DNA of 45,844 nt from Candidatus Tritonobacter lacicola (GCA_030765135.1 JAVCDC010000026.1:1-45844), one strand, 5' to 3'; numbered from the stretch's first letter, positions 15,807 to 23,871 are shown. The notes: generated by a model not told the origin, from the letters alone. Numbers and translations: made by a program.

Positions 15807-18464
15807 TTAGTACGGGACGTGCTTGATGACCAGCTTGGTGATGATTACGCCCAGGCACCACGACGCGGCTGTGAAGGCCAGCATTATGGCCCACGGAACG
15901 AGGCCGAGCGGCACGGTCTTGAAAAGGTCGCTCATAGGCGTGTACAGCACGAGCAACTGGAGGCCCAGGGAGACGCAGATGGCCAGGTTCACCCACTTGT
16001 TGTAGAAGATGGGGACCTGCTCCTCGACACGCAGAACGGTTATCCGGACGAAGGCGTAGAGGACGATCGTCGTGAAGAGCATCGTGTTGGCGAGCTGGTA
16101 TCCACCCATCTTCATTCCTATGGCGAAGACGGATATGAGGACAATGACCTTCTTCATGCCGATGAGGCCGACGAGCCACTTGAGCCGCGCATCGATTATC
16201 CCCTTCTTCTTCGGCCTGGGCGGCCTCGACATTACCTTCTTGTTCGGCGGGTCGGAGGCGAGTGACATTGCAACCGTCGTGTCCGTCACTATGTTGATCC
16301 ACAGGATCTGGATCACGGAGAGGGGGATCTGCCCCACCATCGAGCAAAAGAATATGACGAAGACCTCGGCGAGGTTGCAGGTGACAAGGTAGTTCACGAA
16401 CTTGCGGATGTTATCGTATATTGTCCGTCCTTCCTTCACCGCATCCACGATCGTCCTGTAGTTGTCGTCGAGGAGGATTATCCCCGCGGCGTCCTTGGCA
16501 ACGTCCGTCCCGCGGACGCCCATCGCTACGCCCACGTCGGCGGCCTTGAGGGCGGGGGCATCGTTCACCCCGTCACCCGTCATGGCGACTACGTGCCCAT
16601 TCCTCTCAAGGGTCTGGGCTATGAGCAGCTTGTCCTGCGGTAGGGCCCGTGCGACGATGTCTATCTCCTCGACTTTCTGTTTAAGCTCATCGTCAGGGAG
16701 CTGCTCCAGGTCCTTCCCGAGGACCGCCCTCTGGCCGAAGTCGAGCTTCCTCCCTATGGCTGCGGCAGTCATCGCGTTGTCACCCGTGATCATGACCGTG
16801 CGCATGCCCGCGCCGTGGGCTATGTCGATCGCCCCTTTGACCTCTCTCCTCGGGGGGTCGATCATGCCCTGGAGGCCGACGAATACCTGCCCCTCCTCGG
16901 CATTCTTCGTGTTCCCTTCTGAATCCAGCTCCTTGTAGGCGAAGCCGAGGACCCTGAGCGCGCCCTGCGCGAAGTCCTCGTTCGCCCTGATCGCCAGGTT
17001 CAGCTTATTCTCGGTCAGCGGGATGACTTTCCCGTTTTCAAGTATCCGGTCGCAGCCCTCGAGCATGACCTCCGGCGCCCCTTTACTGAACGCTATCACC
17101 CTGCCGTTATTGCGGTGGATCGTTGTCATCCGCTCGCGCTCCGATGTGAATGGTATCTCCTCGACGCGCGGCCAGGCGGCCTTCTCCCTGTGAATGTGAA
17201 GGCCGGCCTTCCGGGCTGAAACAAGGAGCGCGATCTCCGTCGGGTCGCCGGTGTAGATCGTCTTCTCGTCCTTCGATTCGACCGAGGAGTCGTTGCAGAG
17301 CAGGCCGCACCGCAGCAGCTTGTCCAGGTCCACCATGGGGACCGGTTCGTTTTTCCTGTGTTTTATAGTCCCCTCTTCCTCGTAGCCCTGTCCGCCGAAT
17401 GAGACCTCGTGCTCGTTGAAAAAAACTTTCTCGACCGTCATCCGGTTTTCGGTGAGGGTTCCCGTCTTGTCGGAGCAGATGACGTCGACGGAGCCGAGGC
17501 TCGCCACGATGGGGAGGTCGCGGACCAGGGCCTTCTCCTCGGCCATCCTCCTCGTTCCCAGGCTCATGGCGAACGTGACGATGGCCGGCATAGCCTCGGG
17601 TATCGCTCCCACGAAGAGGCCCATACAGAGGATCATTATATCGACAAACGGCATGTGCCCCCTGAGAAGGGACATGGCCGCGACGAGGATGACCGCGAAT
17701 GCGACGGCCACGGTGATCTGCTTCGCGAGCTTGTCGACCTCGACCTCGAACGGCGTCTTGCGGGGTTTAATCTCTGAGAGGCTTTCGGCGATCTTGCCCA
17801 GCTCGGTCTTCATGCCCGTGGCCGTGACGACCGCCTCTCCCTGACCCTGAGTTATGTACGTCCCCATATAGGCCATGTTTTTCCTGTCCTGAAGGGAGGT
17901 TGTCCCGGGCAGGGGGTCGGTGTTCAGTGAGACCGGCACGCTCTCGCCGGTGAAAGCCGACTCGTCGGCCTTGAGGGCGTGCGCCTTCAGGAGGCGGCCG
18001 TCGGCTGGCACCTGCTCCCCTTCGGAGAGGACGAGGATGTCCCCCGGAACGACCTTGTTTGCTTCAATCTCCACGTTCTTGCCGTCCCGCTTTACCAACG
18101 TCTTTGGAACGACCATGTTCTTCATGGCCTCCATGCCGCGTGCGGCCTTGTAGTTCTGGATAAATCCCAGGATGGCGTTGACAAGGATTATCAGGAGGAT
18201 GAAGAACGCCTCCGGGAGGCGATTCTCTGTGCCCGCTATGGTGATCCAGATGGAGATTGCCATCGCCAGGCCCAGGATGAGTGTGAAGAGGTTCCTGAAC
18301 TGCTTGAAGAAGAGCTCGATGGGGTTGACCTTCTTTCCCGCTGCCAGCTCGTTCGGCCCGTACTTGGCCAGCCTTTCACCGGCCTCCTGTTCCGTCAGCC
18401 CCTCCTCCCGGCTCTTGAGTTCCTTGAGGCATTCATCTCCTTTAATTGCAAAGACATTCGTCAT
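15807..18464 (-). CDS. P-type cation-transporting ATPase, P2 (calcium-like) type
   Basis: 885 residues. N-terminal cation ATPase domain (LTEQEAGERLAKYGPNEL), actuator motif FTGESVPV, phosphorylation site CSDKTGTLTENRMT, nucleotide domain, and hinge GDGVNDAPALKAADVGVAMG. In the membrane part, IPEAMPAIVTFA replaces the usual PEGLP, keeping the glutamate; NLAEVF and WINIVTDTTVAMSLASDPP match M5/M6 of calcium-type pumps with Asn and Thr-Asp ligand positions. It should export Ca2+ or a related cation using ATP. The start at 18464 (MTNVFAIKGDE) follows AGGGGACGCGGG; the longer frame to 18518 is unlikely. The gene stands alone between repeat-rich spacers. Confidence 0.92.
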   Translation of the reverse strand: MTNVFAIKGDECLKELKSREEGLTEQEAGERLAKYGPNELAAGKKVNPIELFFKQFRNLFTLILGLAMAISIWITIAGTENRLPEAFFILLIILVNAILGFIQNYKAARGMEAMKNMVVPKTLVKRDGKNVEIEANKVVPGDILVLSEGEQVPADGRLLKAHALKADESAFTGESVPVSLNTDPLPGTTSLQDRKNMAYMGTYITQGQGEAVVTATGMKTELGKIAESLSEIKPRKTPFEVEVDKLAKQITVAVAFAVILVAAMSLLRGHMPFVDIMILCMGLFVGAIPEAMPAIVTFAMSLGTRRMAEEKALVRDLPIVASLGSVDVICSDKTGTLTENRMTVEKVFFNEHEVSFGGQGYEEEGTIKHRKNEPVPMVDLDKLLRCGLLCNDSSVESKDEKTIYTGDPTEIALLVSARKAGLHIHREKAAWPRVEEIPFTSERERMTTIHRNNGRVIAFSKGAPEVMLEGCDRILENGKVIPLTENKLNLAIRANEDFAQGALRVLGFAYKELDSEGNTKNAEEGQVFVGLQGMIDPPRREVKGAIDIAHGAGMRTVMITGDNAMTAAAIGRKLDFGQRAVLGKDLEQLPDDELKQKVEEIDIVARALPQDKLLIAQTLERNGHVVAMTGDGVNDAPALKAADVGVAMGVRGTDVAKDAAGIILLDDNYRTIVDAVKEGRTIYDNIRKFVNYLVTCNLAEVFVIFFCSMVGQIPLSVIQILWINIVTDTTVAMSLASDPPNKKVMSRPPRPKKKGIIDARLKWLVGLIGMKKVIVLISVFAIGMKMGGYQLANTMLFTTIVLYAFVRITVLRVEEQVPIFYNKWVNLAICVSLGLQLLVLYTPMSDLFKTVPLGLVPWAIMLAFTAASWCLGVIITKLVIKHVPY

Positions 18465-18532
18465 CCCGCGTCCCCTTGTAAGTAATTTATGGCGTTGAAT
18501 CAGAACCGATGAAGCCACAGAACTTTTTGAAA

Positions 18533-18712
18533 ATATGAAAACATGGAAATATGAAAATACAAAAAATCATCCACGAATACTTCGGCTTCGCTCAGCACAA
18601 GTTTTTACGAATTTCCACGAATTTATTTGTGACGCAGATTAACGCTGATTAAATCGCTACCTCAAAATTTCAAAAAATAGCACCTGATTAACCTGATTGC
18701 TCTGAAAAAATA
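18533..18712 (-). repeat. Family A composite repeat, copy 2 (inverted)
   Basis: On the minus strand the order is the same as at 5664-5804: CAGAGCAATCAGG TTAATCAGGTGCTATT, TTGAAATTTTGAGGTAGCG, ATTTAATC, TTCGTG units, TTTTTTGTATTTTCATA. It differs by an extra 10-nt unit (AGCGTTAATC) and a ~25-nt insertion carrying GCTGAGCGAAGCCGAAGTA inside the TTCGTG series. Confidence 0.8.
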
Positions 18713-18900
18713 AAAAATTTGTCTTCTCTTTGTGTCTTCGTGCCTTGGTGTCTTCGTGGCGAGCCTTGATCTCTTTATTTCCTCTTTCGAGTTTCAAGTT
18801 TCAAGTTTCACGCCTCGATAATTGATCATTGATTATTCGTTTCTATCCTGCATCTTGCATTTTTTTCATTGAACATTGGTTATTGGATATTGGTTATTCG
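18713..18900 (+). repeat. Phrase-repeat spacer, family C parts
   Basis: TTTGTGTCTTCGTGCCTTGG, TGTCTTCGTGGC, GAGTTTCAAGTTTCAAGTTTC, CCTGCATCTTGCAT, and CATTGAACATTGGTTATTGG followed by another GGTTATTCG. The TTA at 18894-18896 inside the last unit is the stop codon (TAA, minus strand) of the lipoprotein gene. Confidence 0.75.
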
Positions 18901-19304
18901 TCTTTTTCCCTGTGGCACATGATAAGTATATACCCCCTCTCCGGCCGTAGCTTTTTCGATCGTGTCGTGGCCGTGTCGAGGAGCTTCAGCATCAGCGTGT
19001 TGCCCCTGATCTCGTAAATCGCCTTGTTCGGCGGGTATCCCTCGAAAGAGATGTTGATTTCTCCGGGCTCGGCGTCCTCGTTGTAGGTGAATGTCCCGGT
19101 GTAGGTGTTTTCACCTTCAATAATTGTTATCGTGTTTCCCTCGAAGGTCCATGTCTTGTCGCGGACGGGCTTGTTCTGGTTCCGCATCTCCCGCCACGTT
19201 CCGCTGAAGGGCGTCGCAGGCTCGGGCGTCTCCGGAGGAACCGGTGTGCGTGGTGCGCAGGACGCTAAAAATATGACGGCAAGCGTAATGAGTATTTTCT
19301 TCAT
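18894..19304 (-). CDS. Lipoprotein with a TIGR03067-like beta domain
   Basis: 136 residues. Signal ILITLAVIFLASC with a clean lipobox (LASC), then a Pro-rich spacer PRTPVPPETPEP. The body FSGTWREM ... WTFEGNTITIIEGENTYTGTF ... INISFEGYPPNKAIYEIRGNTLMLKL follows the rhythm of the TIGR03067-type domain (a small antiparallel beta fold common in Planctomycetes-like genomes): GxW, then a strand pair, then IYEIxGxTLxL. Function unknown. Its start overlaps the stop of the preceding small gene by ATGA, suggesting translational coupling in a three-gene operon. Its final codons and stop are formed by a family C repeat unit. Confidence 0.75.
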   Translation of the reverse strand: MKKILITLAVIFLASCAPRTPVPPETPEPATPFSGTWREMRNQNKPVRDKTWTFEGNTITIIEGENTYTGTFTYNEDAEPGEINISFEGYPPNKAIYEIRGNTLMLKLLDTATTRSKKLRPERGYILIMCHREKDE

Positions 19305-19564
19305 CTTTTCTTTACCTCGCTTTTCTTGTGTTGTCCGATGCTATTCTTATAAACCCGGCAATTCAACGTAAATGGATGCTCAGGGCCCATGCGGACTACT
19401 TGCCTTGATTCAGCTTGAGCCTCCTCTCTTACCGGGGCGATAGAGGCTCCGGCGAGGATAGAAAGCGATAAATAAAGAAGAAGAGTAAGAATGAGAGTAC
19501 GATTAAGAGTAAGATTACGATTACGATTACGATTCATATTGGGATTAGGATAGGGTGTCTTCAT
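19301..19564 (-). CDS. Small exported protein whose N-terminus is encoded by a hexamer repeat
   Basis: 87 residues. It overlaps both neighbours by ATGA, which supports it as a real middle gene of the operon. Residues 10-30 (MNRNRNRNLTLNRTLILTL) come from simple-sequence DNA of AATCGT/CTTACT units at 19481-19535. This runs into a hydrophobic stretch LLLYLSLSILAGASIA resembling a signal peptide, then about 45 polar residues with one Cys. No family recognised. Codon content of the first 30 residues is dictated by the repeat, so the gene may have been created or extended by repeat expansion. It could also be a non-functional overlap. Confidence 0.45.
   Translation of the reverse strand: MKTPYPNPNMNRNRNRNLTLNRTLILTLLLYLSLSILAGASIAPVREEAQAESRQVVRMGPEHPFTLNCRVYKNSIGQHKKSEVKKR
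19481..19535 (-). repeat. Hexamer simple-sequence tract inside a reading frame
   Basis: On the minus strand AATCGT is repeated, shading into AATCTTACTCTT, AATCGTACTCTC and ATTCTTACTCTT. Degenerate 6-nt periodicity is uninterrupted over about 55 nt and keeps the reading frame open. Confidence 0.7.
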
Positions 19565-19938
19565 GTCTCATTCTTGAGGATATTGTAGAGCTTGACGGAT
19601 ATGAAGATACCGATGACGTAAAAAATAAAATCCGGCCATTCAAAATCCGAGCCCAGGATAGTGCGCCCGAGGATATTCCCGCGGATGGATAACAGCAGGG
19701 GCGTGGAGAGGAGCTGCGAGAACTCCACGGCCGCGCAGAAGATGAACACTCCGGCAGCGCACGGAAGCGGTTTGAGTTTGGGCATGAACAGCAGGACGAG
19801 GAAGAAGATGAAGATTGGCGAGACGATGTCACCGGCGTACCTGTTCACCCATCCTGCCATCGGGCCACAGTAGAGTTTCGTGCTGATCCCCACCGGCACG
19901 AGGACTGCGAGAACTATTGATGTTACCCGTCTCTTCAT
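19561..19938 (-). CDS. DUF2809 (VanZ-like) membrane protein
   Basis: 125 residues with four hydrophobic segments. The pattern NRYAGDIVSPIFIFFLVLLF, then AVEFSQLL ... RGNILGRTILGSDFEWPDFIFYVIG, matches DUF2809/VanZ-like small integral membrane proteins (conserved RYxGD, ExxQ, and GxxF-x-W-x-D-x-x-x-Y). The biochemical role of the family is unsettled; some VanZ-like proteins affect glycopeptide susceptibility. It is the first gene of a minus-strand operon with ATGA overlaps to the following small exported protein and the lipoprotein. Confidence 0.75.
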   Translation of the reverse strand: MKRRVTSIVLAVLVPVGISTKLYCGPMAGWVNRYAGDIVSPIFIFFLVLLFMPKLKPLPCAAGVFIFCAAVEFSQLLSTPLLLSIRGNILGRTILGSDFEWPDFIFYVIGIFISVKLYNILKNET

Positions 19939-20030
19939 TGGCGGAGCTTTATACTGACGCCATTTTTTCGTGTGATTATTTTATAGAAAAATTCGTGCAA
20001 TCCCGGCAATTAATAATATCAGGCTTTTCT

Positions 20031-20058
20031 TTGTAATGCGGTGTGATTGTGGCATAAT
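20031..20058 (+). promoter_or_regulatory. Promoter for the 26-residue membrane peptide and DUF559 gene
   Basis: TTGTAA (20031-20036) and CATAAT (20053-20058) are separated by 16 bp, with TGG before the -10 box, about 54 bp ahead of the small ORF. No other promoter-like pair is evident in this spacer. Confidence 0.45.
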
Positions 20059-20111
20059 ACGAGCCGGGTAGAAGTTAGGGGAACCGGCTTAACCGGACAC
20101 GAGGAGTAGAA

Positions 20112-20192
20112 ATGCAAATTGCACTTATAGTTATCTTCGCCGTTATCCTGGTGGCTGTGATTGCCATCAGGATGAAGCAGGGCAAGAAGTAG
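20112..20192 (+). CDS. 26-residue single-pass membrane microprotein
   Basis: ATG preceded by GAGGAG seven bases upstream. The peptide is one hydrophobic helix (IALIVIFAVILVAVIAI) followed by a basic tail RMKQGKK, a typical topology for a cytoplasm-facing C-terminus. It is the first frame after a good promoter and ends 20 bp before the nuclease-like gene, so the two are probably cotranscribed. It may be a genuine microprotein or a leader peptide. No homologue is recognised. Confidence 0.5.
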   Translation: MQIALIVIFAVILVAVIAIRMKQGKK

Positions 20193-20212
20193 CAACGCGA
20201 TCTCCGGAAACA

Positions 20213-20950
20213 GTGAGAGAGGCTTCTTGGGCAGGCCGTGGAGTGGTCTGGGTCGCCGTCGTCACGAGGCGGAAGGACCTGGAGCTGTTCAAGCGGGAGC
20301 GCTGGTACCGCGTCCCCGTTGGTCACGCACCGAAACGCCCCTTCGAGTACATCGCCCTCTACCAGACCGCCCGGTTCGGGAAGAGGGAGCACGGCATCCG
20401 CTGCTGCGCGGGTGTTAAGTCCTTCGAGCGGGTCAGGCGTAGCAGGCTCCTGCCCGACGAAAAGGGCCACCCCCGCGCCGCGAACCTTTACCTTAAGATA
20501 AACGTCGGGAAGGTTGTTAGGCTCCCACGCCTCATCCGGCACGAGCCCTACCTGCGCGTGAACTTCTTTTACACGACCCTTAATCGCCTGCTCAAGGCGC
20601 GGCGGGTCAACGCCCTCCTGATGAGGACTCCCCTGGAGGCTTCGATGGCCCGTCTCTTGAAAAAGAAGAGGATACGGGCGGTGCCGCAGTTCCACGTCAA
20701 GATGGACGCCAGCTGGTTCGTGACTGACTTCGCCGTTTTTTGCAGGCGCGGGGCGATAGACCTGGAGTGTGACTCCCGCGCCAGCCACTCCGGCTACAGG
20801 CAGGTGCTCCGCGACAGGGAGCGGGACAACGTGTTCACGTCGCACGGCTGGAGCGTCCTTCGCTTCACGGACACCATGATCCTCAAAAAGCCCGGACAGT
20901 GCATTGCCATGCTCAGGCGCACGATTAAAAGTCTCGGCAGCTTAAAATAA
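20213..20950 (+). CDS. Putative PD-(D/E)XK-type nuclease (DUF559/Vsr-like C-terminus)
   Basis: 245 residues. The C-terminal ~90 residues (FVTDFAVFCRRGAIDLECD, then RDRERDNVFTSHGWSVLRF) have the DUF559/very-short-patch-repair-like core: D, then a buried strand with E-x-D, then an Arg/Asp helix and GWxVLRF. The N-terminal ~130 residues (VAVVTRRKDLELFKRERWYRVPVG) form a separate basic domain I cannot name. These proteins are generally considered endonuclease-like, but targets are mostly unknown. The GTG start at 20213 lacks a strong ribosome site and may depend on coupling to the preceding microprotein. The last codons run into a 57-bp palindrome. Confidence 0.65.
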   Translation: MREASWAGRGVVWVAVVTRRKDLELFKRERWYRVPVGHAPKRPFEYIALYQTARFGKREHGIRCCAGVKSFERVRRSRLLPDEKGHPRAANLYLKINVGKVVRLPRLIRHEPYLRVNFFYTTLNRLLKARRVNALLMRTPLEASMARLLKKKRIRAVPQFHVKMDASWFVTDFAVFCRRGAIDLECDSRASHSGYRQVLRDRERDNVFTSHGWSVLRFTDTMILKKPGQCIAMLRRTIKSLGSLK

Positions 20951-21001
20951 ATAGGGGACAGGCTGCCTTTTTTAAAAAGGCAGCCTGTCCCCTATTTATT
21001 T
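20945..21001. repeat. 57-bp near-perfect palindrome (REP-like)
   Basis: Two 28-bp arms (20945-20972 and 20974-21001) match perfectly around one base. The arm contains AAATAGGGGACAGGCTGCC and ends in T5/A5. It overlaps the stop codon of the nuclease-like gene. Such GGGGACAG-headed palindromes are typical of REP sequences served by Y1 (RAYT) transposases; none is encoded here. It could also act as a bidirectional terminator. Confidence 0.7.
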
Positions 21002-21027
21002 CTTCATTGCCTTCAGTAATTTTGGTT

Positions 21028-21196
21028 TTTAATTTGTGTTAATTTGTGCTGAGCGAAGTCGAAGTATTCGTGATATCTCTTTTTTATTGAACTTTTGCGT
21101 CTTCACCGCATCAGGCCAAAAGACTGAGGTTATTCGTCTTTTCTATATGTCTTCGGTGATATATATTTCTAATTGAACATTGGTTATCCGGTGTTT
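21028..21196 (+). repeat. Phrase-repeat spacer, family A and C parts
   Basis: TTAATTTGTGTTAATTTGTG, then CTGAGCGAAGTCGAAGTA embedded before ATTCGTG, later AATTGAACATTGGTTATCC. The last unit ends about 15 bp before the start codon of the DUF2099 gene, so here the family C unit lies upstream of a gene rather than after a stop. Confidence 0.7.
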
Positions 21197-21206
21197 TAAA
21201 AGGGCG

Positions 21207-22223
21207 ATGCACTTAGACGTTAATGAGATACTGGAAGGCCTCGAGGCGGAGCTCGGCTCCCTGCCGCGGGACCTCCACGTGAAGAAGGACAGCGGTACCT
21301 ACGCCGTTATCTCCGGGGGGAAGGTGATCAAGATGGGCGAGCCTATTGTCACGCATTGCCCCCTCGCGCAGGCCATCTCAAAGTACAGGGTGGTGGCGAC
21401 GCCGGAAATGCTGTCCCGCGAGATCGAGAGGCGTATAGAGGAGATGGGGTACTTCTCGCCGCGCAGGACTGCGTACCAGAAAAAACTCGCCATTCCCTTC
21501 GGAGCGTCGGAGATGATAATGGTGGCCATGAAGAAGGGCTTCCTGGATTGCGCCGTCGTCGTGTGCGACGGAGCGGGATCGGTCATAGCTACCGACCCCT
21601 GCGTAGTCCAGGGAATAGGGGCCCACATGAACGGCATCCTCCACACGACGCCGTACCGGGAGGTCGTGGAGAGGCTGGAGGAGAGAGGCTCTTCCGTCCC
21701 CTTCGCCCGGGATGGAAAGATCGACCAGGTCGAAGCCGCCGGGGTCGCTTTGAAGATGGGGAACAGGAGGATAGCCGTCACCGTCAGTCACATCGACATC
21801 GCGCGGCTGAAGGAGCTGCGGGCGATGGAGAAGGAGGCGGGCGCCCGCATTACCCTCTTTGCCGTGTGCCTTACGGGAATCACGGATAAGGAAGCGAGGG
21901 AGATAAACGATACCTGCGACCTCGTGTGGGCGTGCGCGTCGGCTCCCGTCAGGAAGATTGCAGGGCCTGCCGCCCTGCTCCAGCTCGGCGTCGTGATACC
22001 CGTCTTCGCAGTCACCATGAGAGGCGTCGAGATGATCGGCAGCTATAGCAATGACCCGGAGTTCCTGGAAAAGATGGACCTGCCGCGCAGGAAATATTAC
22101 GTAACCTCGGCGAGGGGGGACGGGCGTGGTAAGGAGAGCTCGGTGGGGATTTTCGGCGTGTATATCCACGAGGCTGATAGCCTCCCCGTCCTCTCCGGGA
22201 AGGAGCCGCGGCCCCTCGTTTAG
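21207..22223 (+). CDS. DUF2099 family protein (methanogenesis marker 8 homologue)
   Basis: 338 residues, soluble. Sequence landmarks are VISGGKVIKMGEPIVTHCPL with a conserved Cys, QGIGAHMNGILHTTPYREVVERL, and DQVEAAGVALKMGNRRIAVTV, which I associate with DUF2099, the family of methanogenesis marker protein 8. The middle has VCDGAGSVIATDPCVVQG, with two further Cys residues. In methanogens the gene is a phylogenetic marker of unknown role; bacterial members exist. I start at ATG 21207 because the longer frame to 21180 runs back into repeat DNA. GT39 follows after 42 bp on the same strand. Confidence 0.62.
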   Translation: MHLDVNEILEGLEAELGSLPRDLHVKKDSGTYAVISGGKVIKMGEPIVTHCPLAQAISKYRVVATPEMLSREIERRIEEMGYFSPRRTAYQKKLAIPFGASEMIMVAMKKGFLDCAVVVCDGAGSVIATDPCVVQGIGAHMNGILHTTPYREVVERLEERGSSVPFARDGKIDQVEAAGVALKMGNRRIAVTVSHIDIARLKELRAMEKEAGARITLFAVCLTGITDKEAREINDTCDLVWACASAPVRKIAGPAALLQLGVVIPVFAVTMRGVEMIGSYSNDPEFLEKMDLPRRKYYVTSARGDGRGKESSVGIFGVYIHEADSLPVLSGKEPRPLV

Positions 22224-22265
22224 GTTTGCCGGCACGCCCGGGGACATAAGCATCCACAAGGTCGA

Positions 22266-23822
22266 ATGGTGAATAAAAAGATACTCCTCGGGTTATTGTT
22301 ACTGGCGTTCATCCTCCCCAGGATTTTTGTGGCTTCCCCGTTTTACTTCGTATCCATGGACGAGGCGAAGTACCTGGCCCTTACATCCGCATTTCCCCAT
22401 CATACCTTGTTCAATGACCAGATATATGTTGTTCACCCGCCCCTTTTCCCGTATCTTATCAGGCTCTTCACCGTGGCTCTCCCGGACCATACCGCGGGGA
22501 TAGCCGTTTCCCTTCTATTCGCCGTGGTGACGTTTTTCGCGATGGTGAAGCTTTTCGGCCTCCTGGGTAAAGGCTCCTGCTGGATCACAATCGCCATGTT
22601 CATCCTGGTTGTTTCCCCCCTGCACATCCCGACCTCCCGTGTCGTTTATAAGGACTCGATGTTCCTGGGGCTTTTCCTCCTCAGTCTCGGTTTCTACATC
22701 AGGGGGCTGGTTGCCGGGAGAGACGGCTGGTTATGGGGCGCCGGGGTATGCGGGGCGGCTTGCTGCCTCACGTCGGACCTTGGCGTCTATTTATTCCCTT
22801 GTTTCGTACTGGGCTATCTCGTGTTCCGGAAACCCGGCGCGCGCTTGAGAAGCGTTTCCGTGCCCTTCCTCCTGGCGTTCATTCCCTACGCCGCGTGGCT
22901 TCTGGTCAGGTTTATCTTATTTAAAAGCAACGCATACTATCCCGCCGGAGTCGATGGAACAATCGAGAGCGTCGGCGAAGTCACCCTGCGGCAGCTCTTC
23001 ACGCCGCGCTACTTCCCCGTCACATCGACCATGTTTGACTTCGGCTTCGACCTGACGCACTTCGGCCTGCACGGCAACTGTTACCCTCTCTGCCCGCTGC
23101 TCAACTTTTCTTCTTATTGGCGCGTTGCTTTCTACTCGTTCGTGGCATTGACAGCTTTTTTTGCCGTTGTCCGGGCAATCGTGAAGAAAGATGCGAGGAA
23201 TAACCCGGCTTTCTTTTTTTCCATTATGCTCGTTCTCTGCGTGCTCCCGGTAGTGTTTCACCCCGAGCCCCGCTTCCTGATACCGGTGTTGCTCCCCATG
23301 GCGTACCTGTTCGCGGAGGGAGTTGCCCTCATCGCGTCCCGGATACCGGGCGGGACCCGTCCCCTGAAATACGTCGCCTGGGCGCTCGTGATTGTTCTGC
23401 TGATCGGGTCGGGGATGTATGTGGCGCGGAACAGGCACTCGATTTTCACCCTGGAGAAGGAGGTGGAAGGCAACAAAACGGCCCGGTACCTTGAAAGCCT
23501 CCCCGGCGAGGGAGTGATGGCCCAGGTGGGTTATCCGCCGGAGCTCGCCTATCTCACGGGCAAGCGGGTGATAGCGCTGCCGGTCTCACCTGAAAAGCTG
23601 GATTATTTTATCCGGCTTTACGACATTCACTATCTTCTCTACGGCAGGCATTACTGGGGCAGGATCAGCGCCGCTAACGCGCCGAATATCTGGTGCTACG
23701 AGACGATCAAGTATATCCGGGACAACCCCGACAGGTACCCCCTTCTTAATGCTGTCGATGAGGAGTTCAAATCGGTCTCCTGGCCCGACAGGGTCTTCAT
23801 TCACTCTGTAAGGCAAGACTGA
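22266..23822 (+). CDS. Glycosyltransferase family 39-type membrane protein (PMT/ArnT-like)
   Basis: 518 residues with about 10-12 membrane segments. The first periplasmic loop carries SMDEAKYLAL, where the Asp-Glu pair is the catalytic signature of GT39/ArnT-like enzymes, followed by VVHPPLFPYLIRLF, typical of PMT_2 domains. The C-terminal ~100 residues are a soluble domain. Enzymes of this class move a sugar from a polyprenyl phosphate donor to protein, lipid A or another envelope acceptor on the periplasmic side. Acceptor unknown. It follows the DUF2099 gene by 42 bp and is convergent with a second glycosyltransferase gene at 23872. Confidence 0.85.
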   Translation: MVNKKILLGLLLLAFILPRIFVASPFYFVSMDEAKYLALTSAFPHHTLFNDQIYVVHPPLFPYLIRLFTVALPDHTAGIAVSLLFAVVTFFAMVKLFGLLGKGSCWITIAMFILVVSPLHIPTSRVVYKDSMFLGLFLLSLGFYIRGLVAGRDGWLWGAGVCGAACCLTSDLGVYLFPCFVLGYLVFRKPGARLRSVSVPFLLAFIPYAAWLLVRFILFKSNAYYPAGVDGTIESVGEVTLRQLFTPRYFPVTSTMFDFGFDLTHFGLHGNCYPLCPLLNFSSYWRVAFYSFVALTAFFAVVRAIVKKDARNNPAFFFSIMLVLCVLPVVFHPEPRFLIPVLLPMAYLFAEGVALIASRIPGGTRPLKYVAWALVIVLLIGSGMYVARNRHSIFTLEKEVEGNKTARYLESLPGEGVMAQVGYPPELAYLTGKRVIALPVSPEKLDYFIRLYDIHYLLYGRHYWGRISAANAPNIWCYETIKYIRDNPDRYPLLNAVDEEFKSVSWPDRVFIHSVRQD

Positions 23823-23837
23823 GCCTTCTATTAGTAT

Positions 23838-23865
23838 CTCGTGAAGCGCAGGGCGCCGGATATAC
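23838..23865 (+). repeat. Short dispersed phrase (family E), copy 1
   Basis: TATCTCGTGAAGCGCAGGGC followed by GCCGGATA. The same CTCGT...GAAGCGCAGGGCG string, with an extra ATTGCGT inside, is at 34174-34203. It fills the 49-bp gap between two convergent glycosyltransferase genes. Confidence 0.5.
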
Positions 23866-23871
23866 CGGAGT

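Noticed and set aside
21180..21206. Upstream GTG/ATG start for the DUF2099 gene
   Set aside because: The extra nine codons are encoded by a family C repeat unit; the conserved protein begins at MHLDVNEIL.
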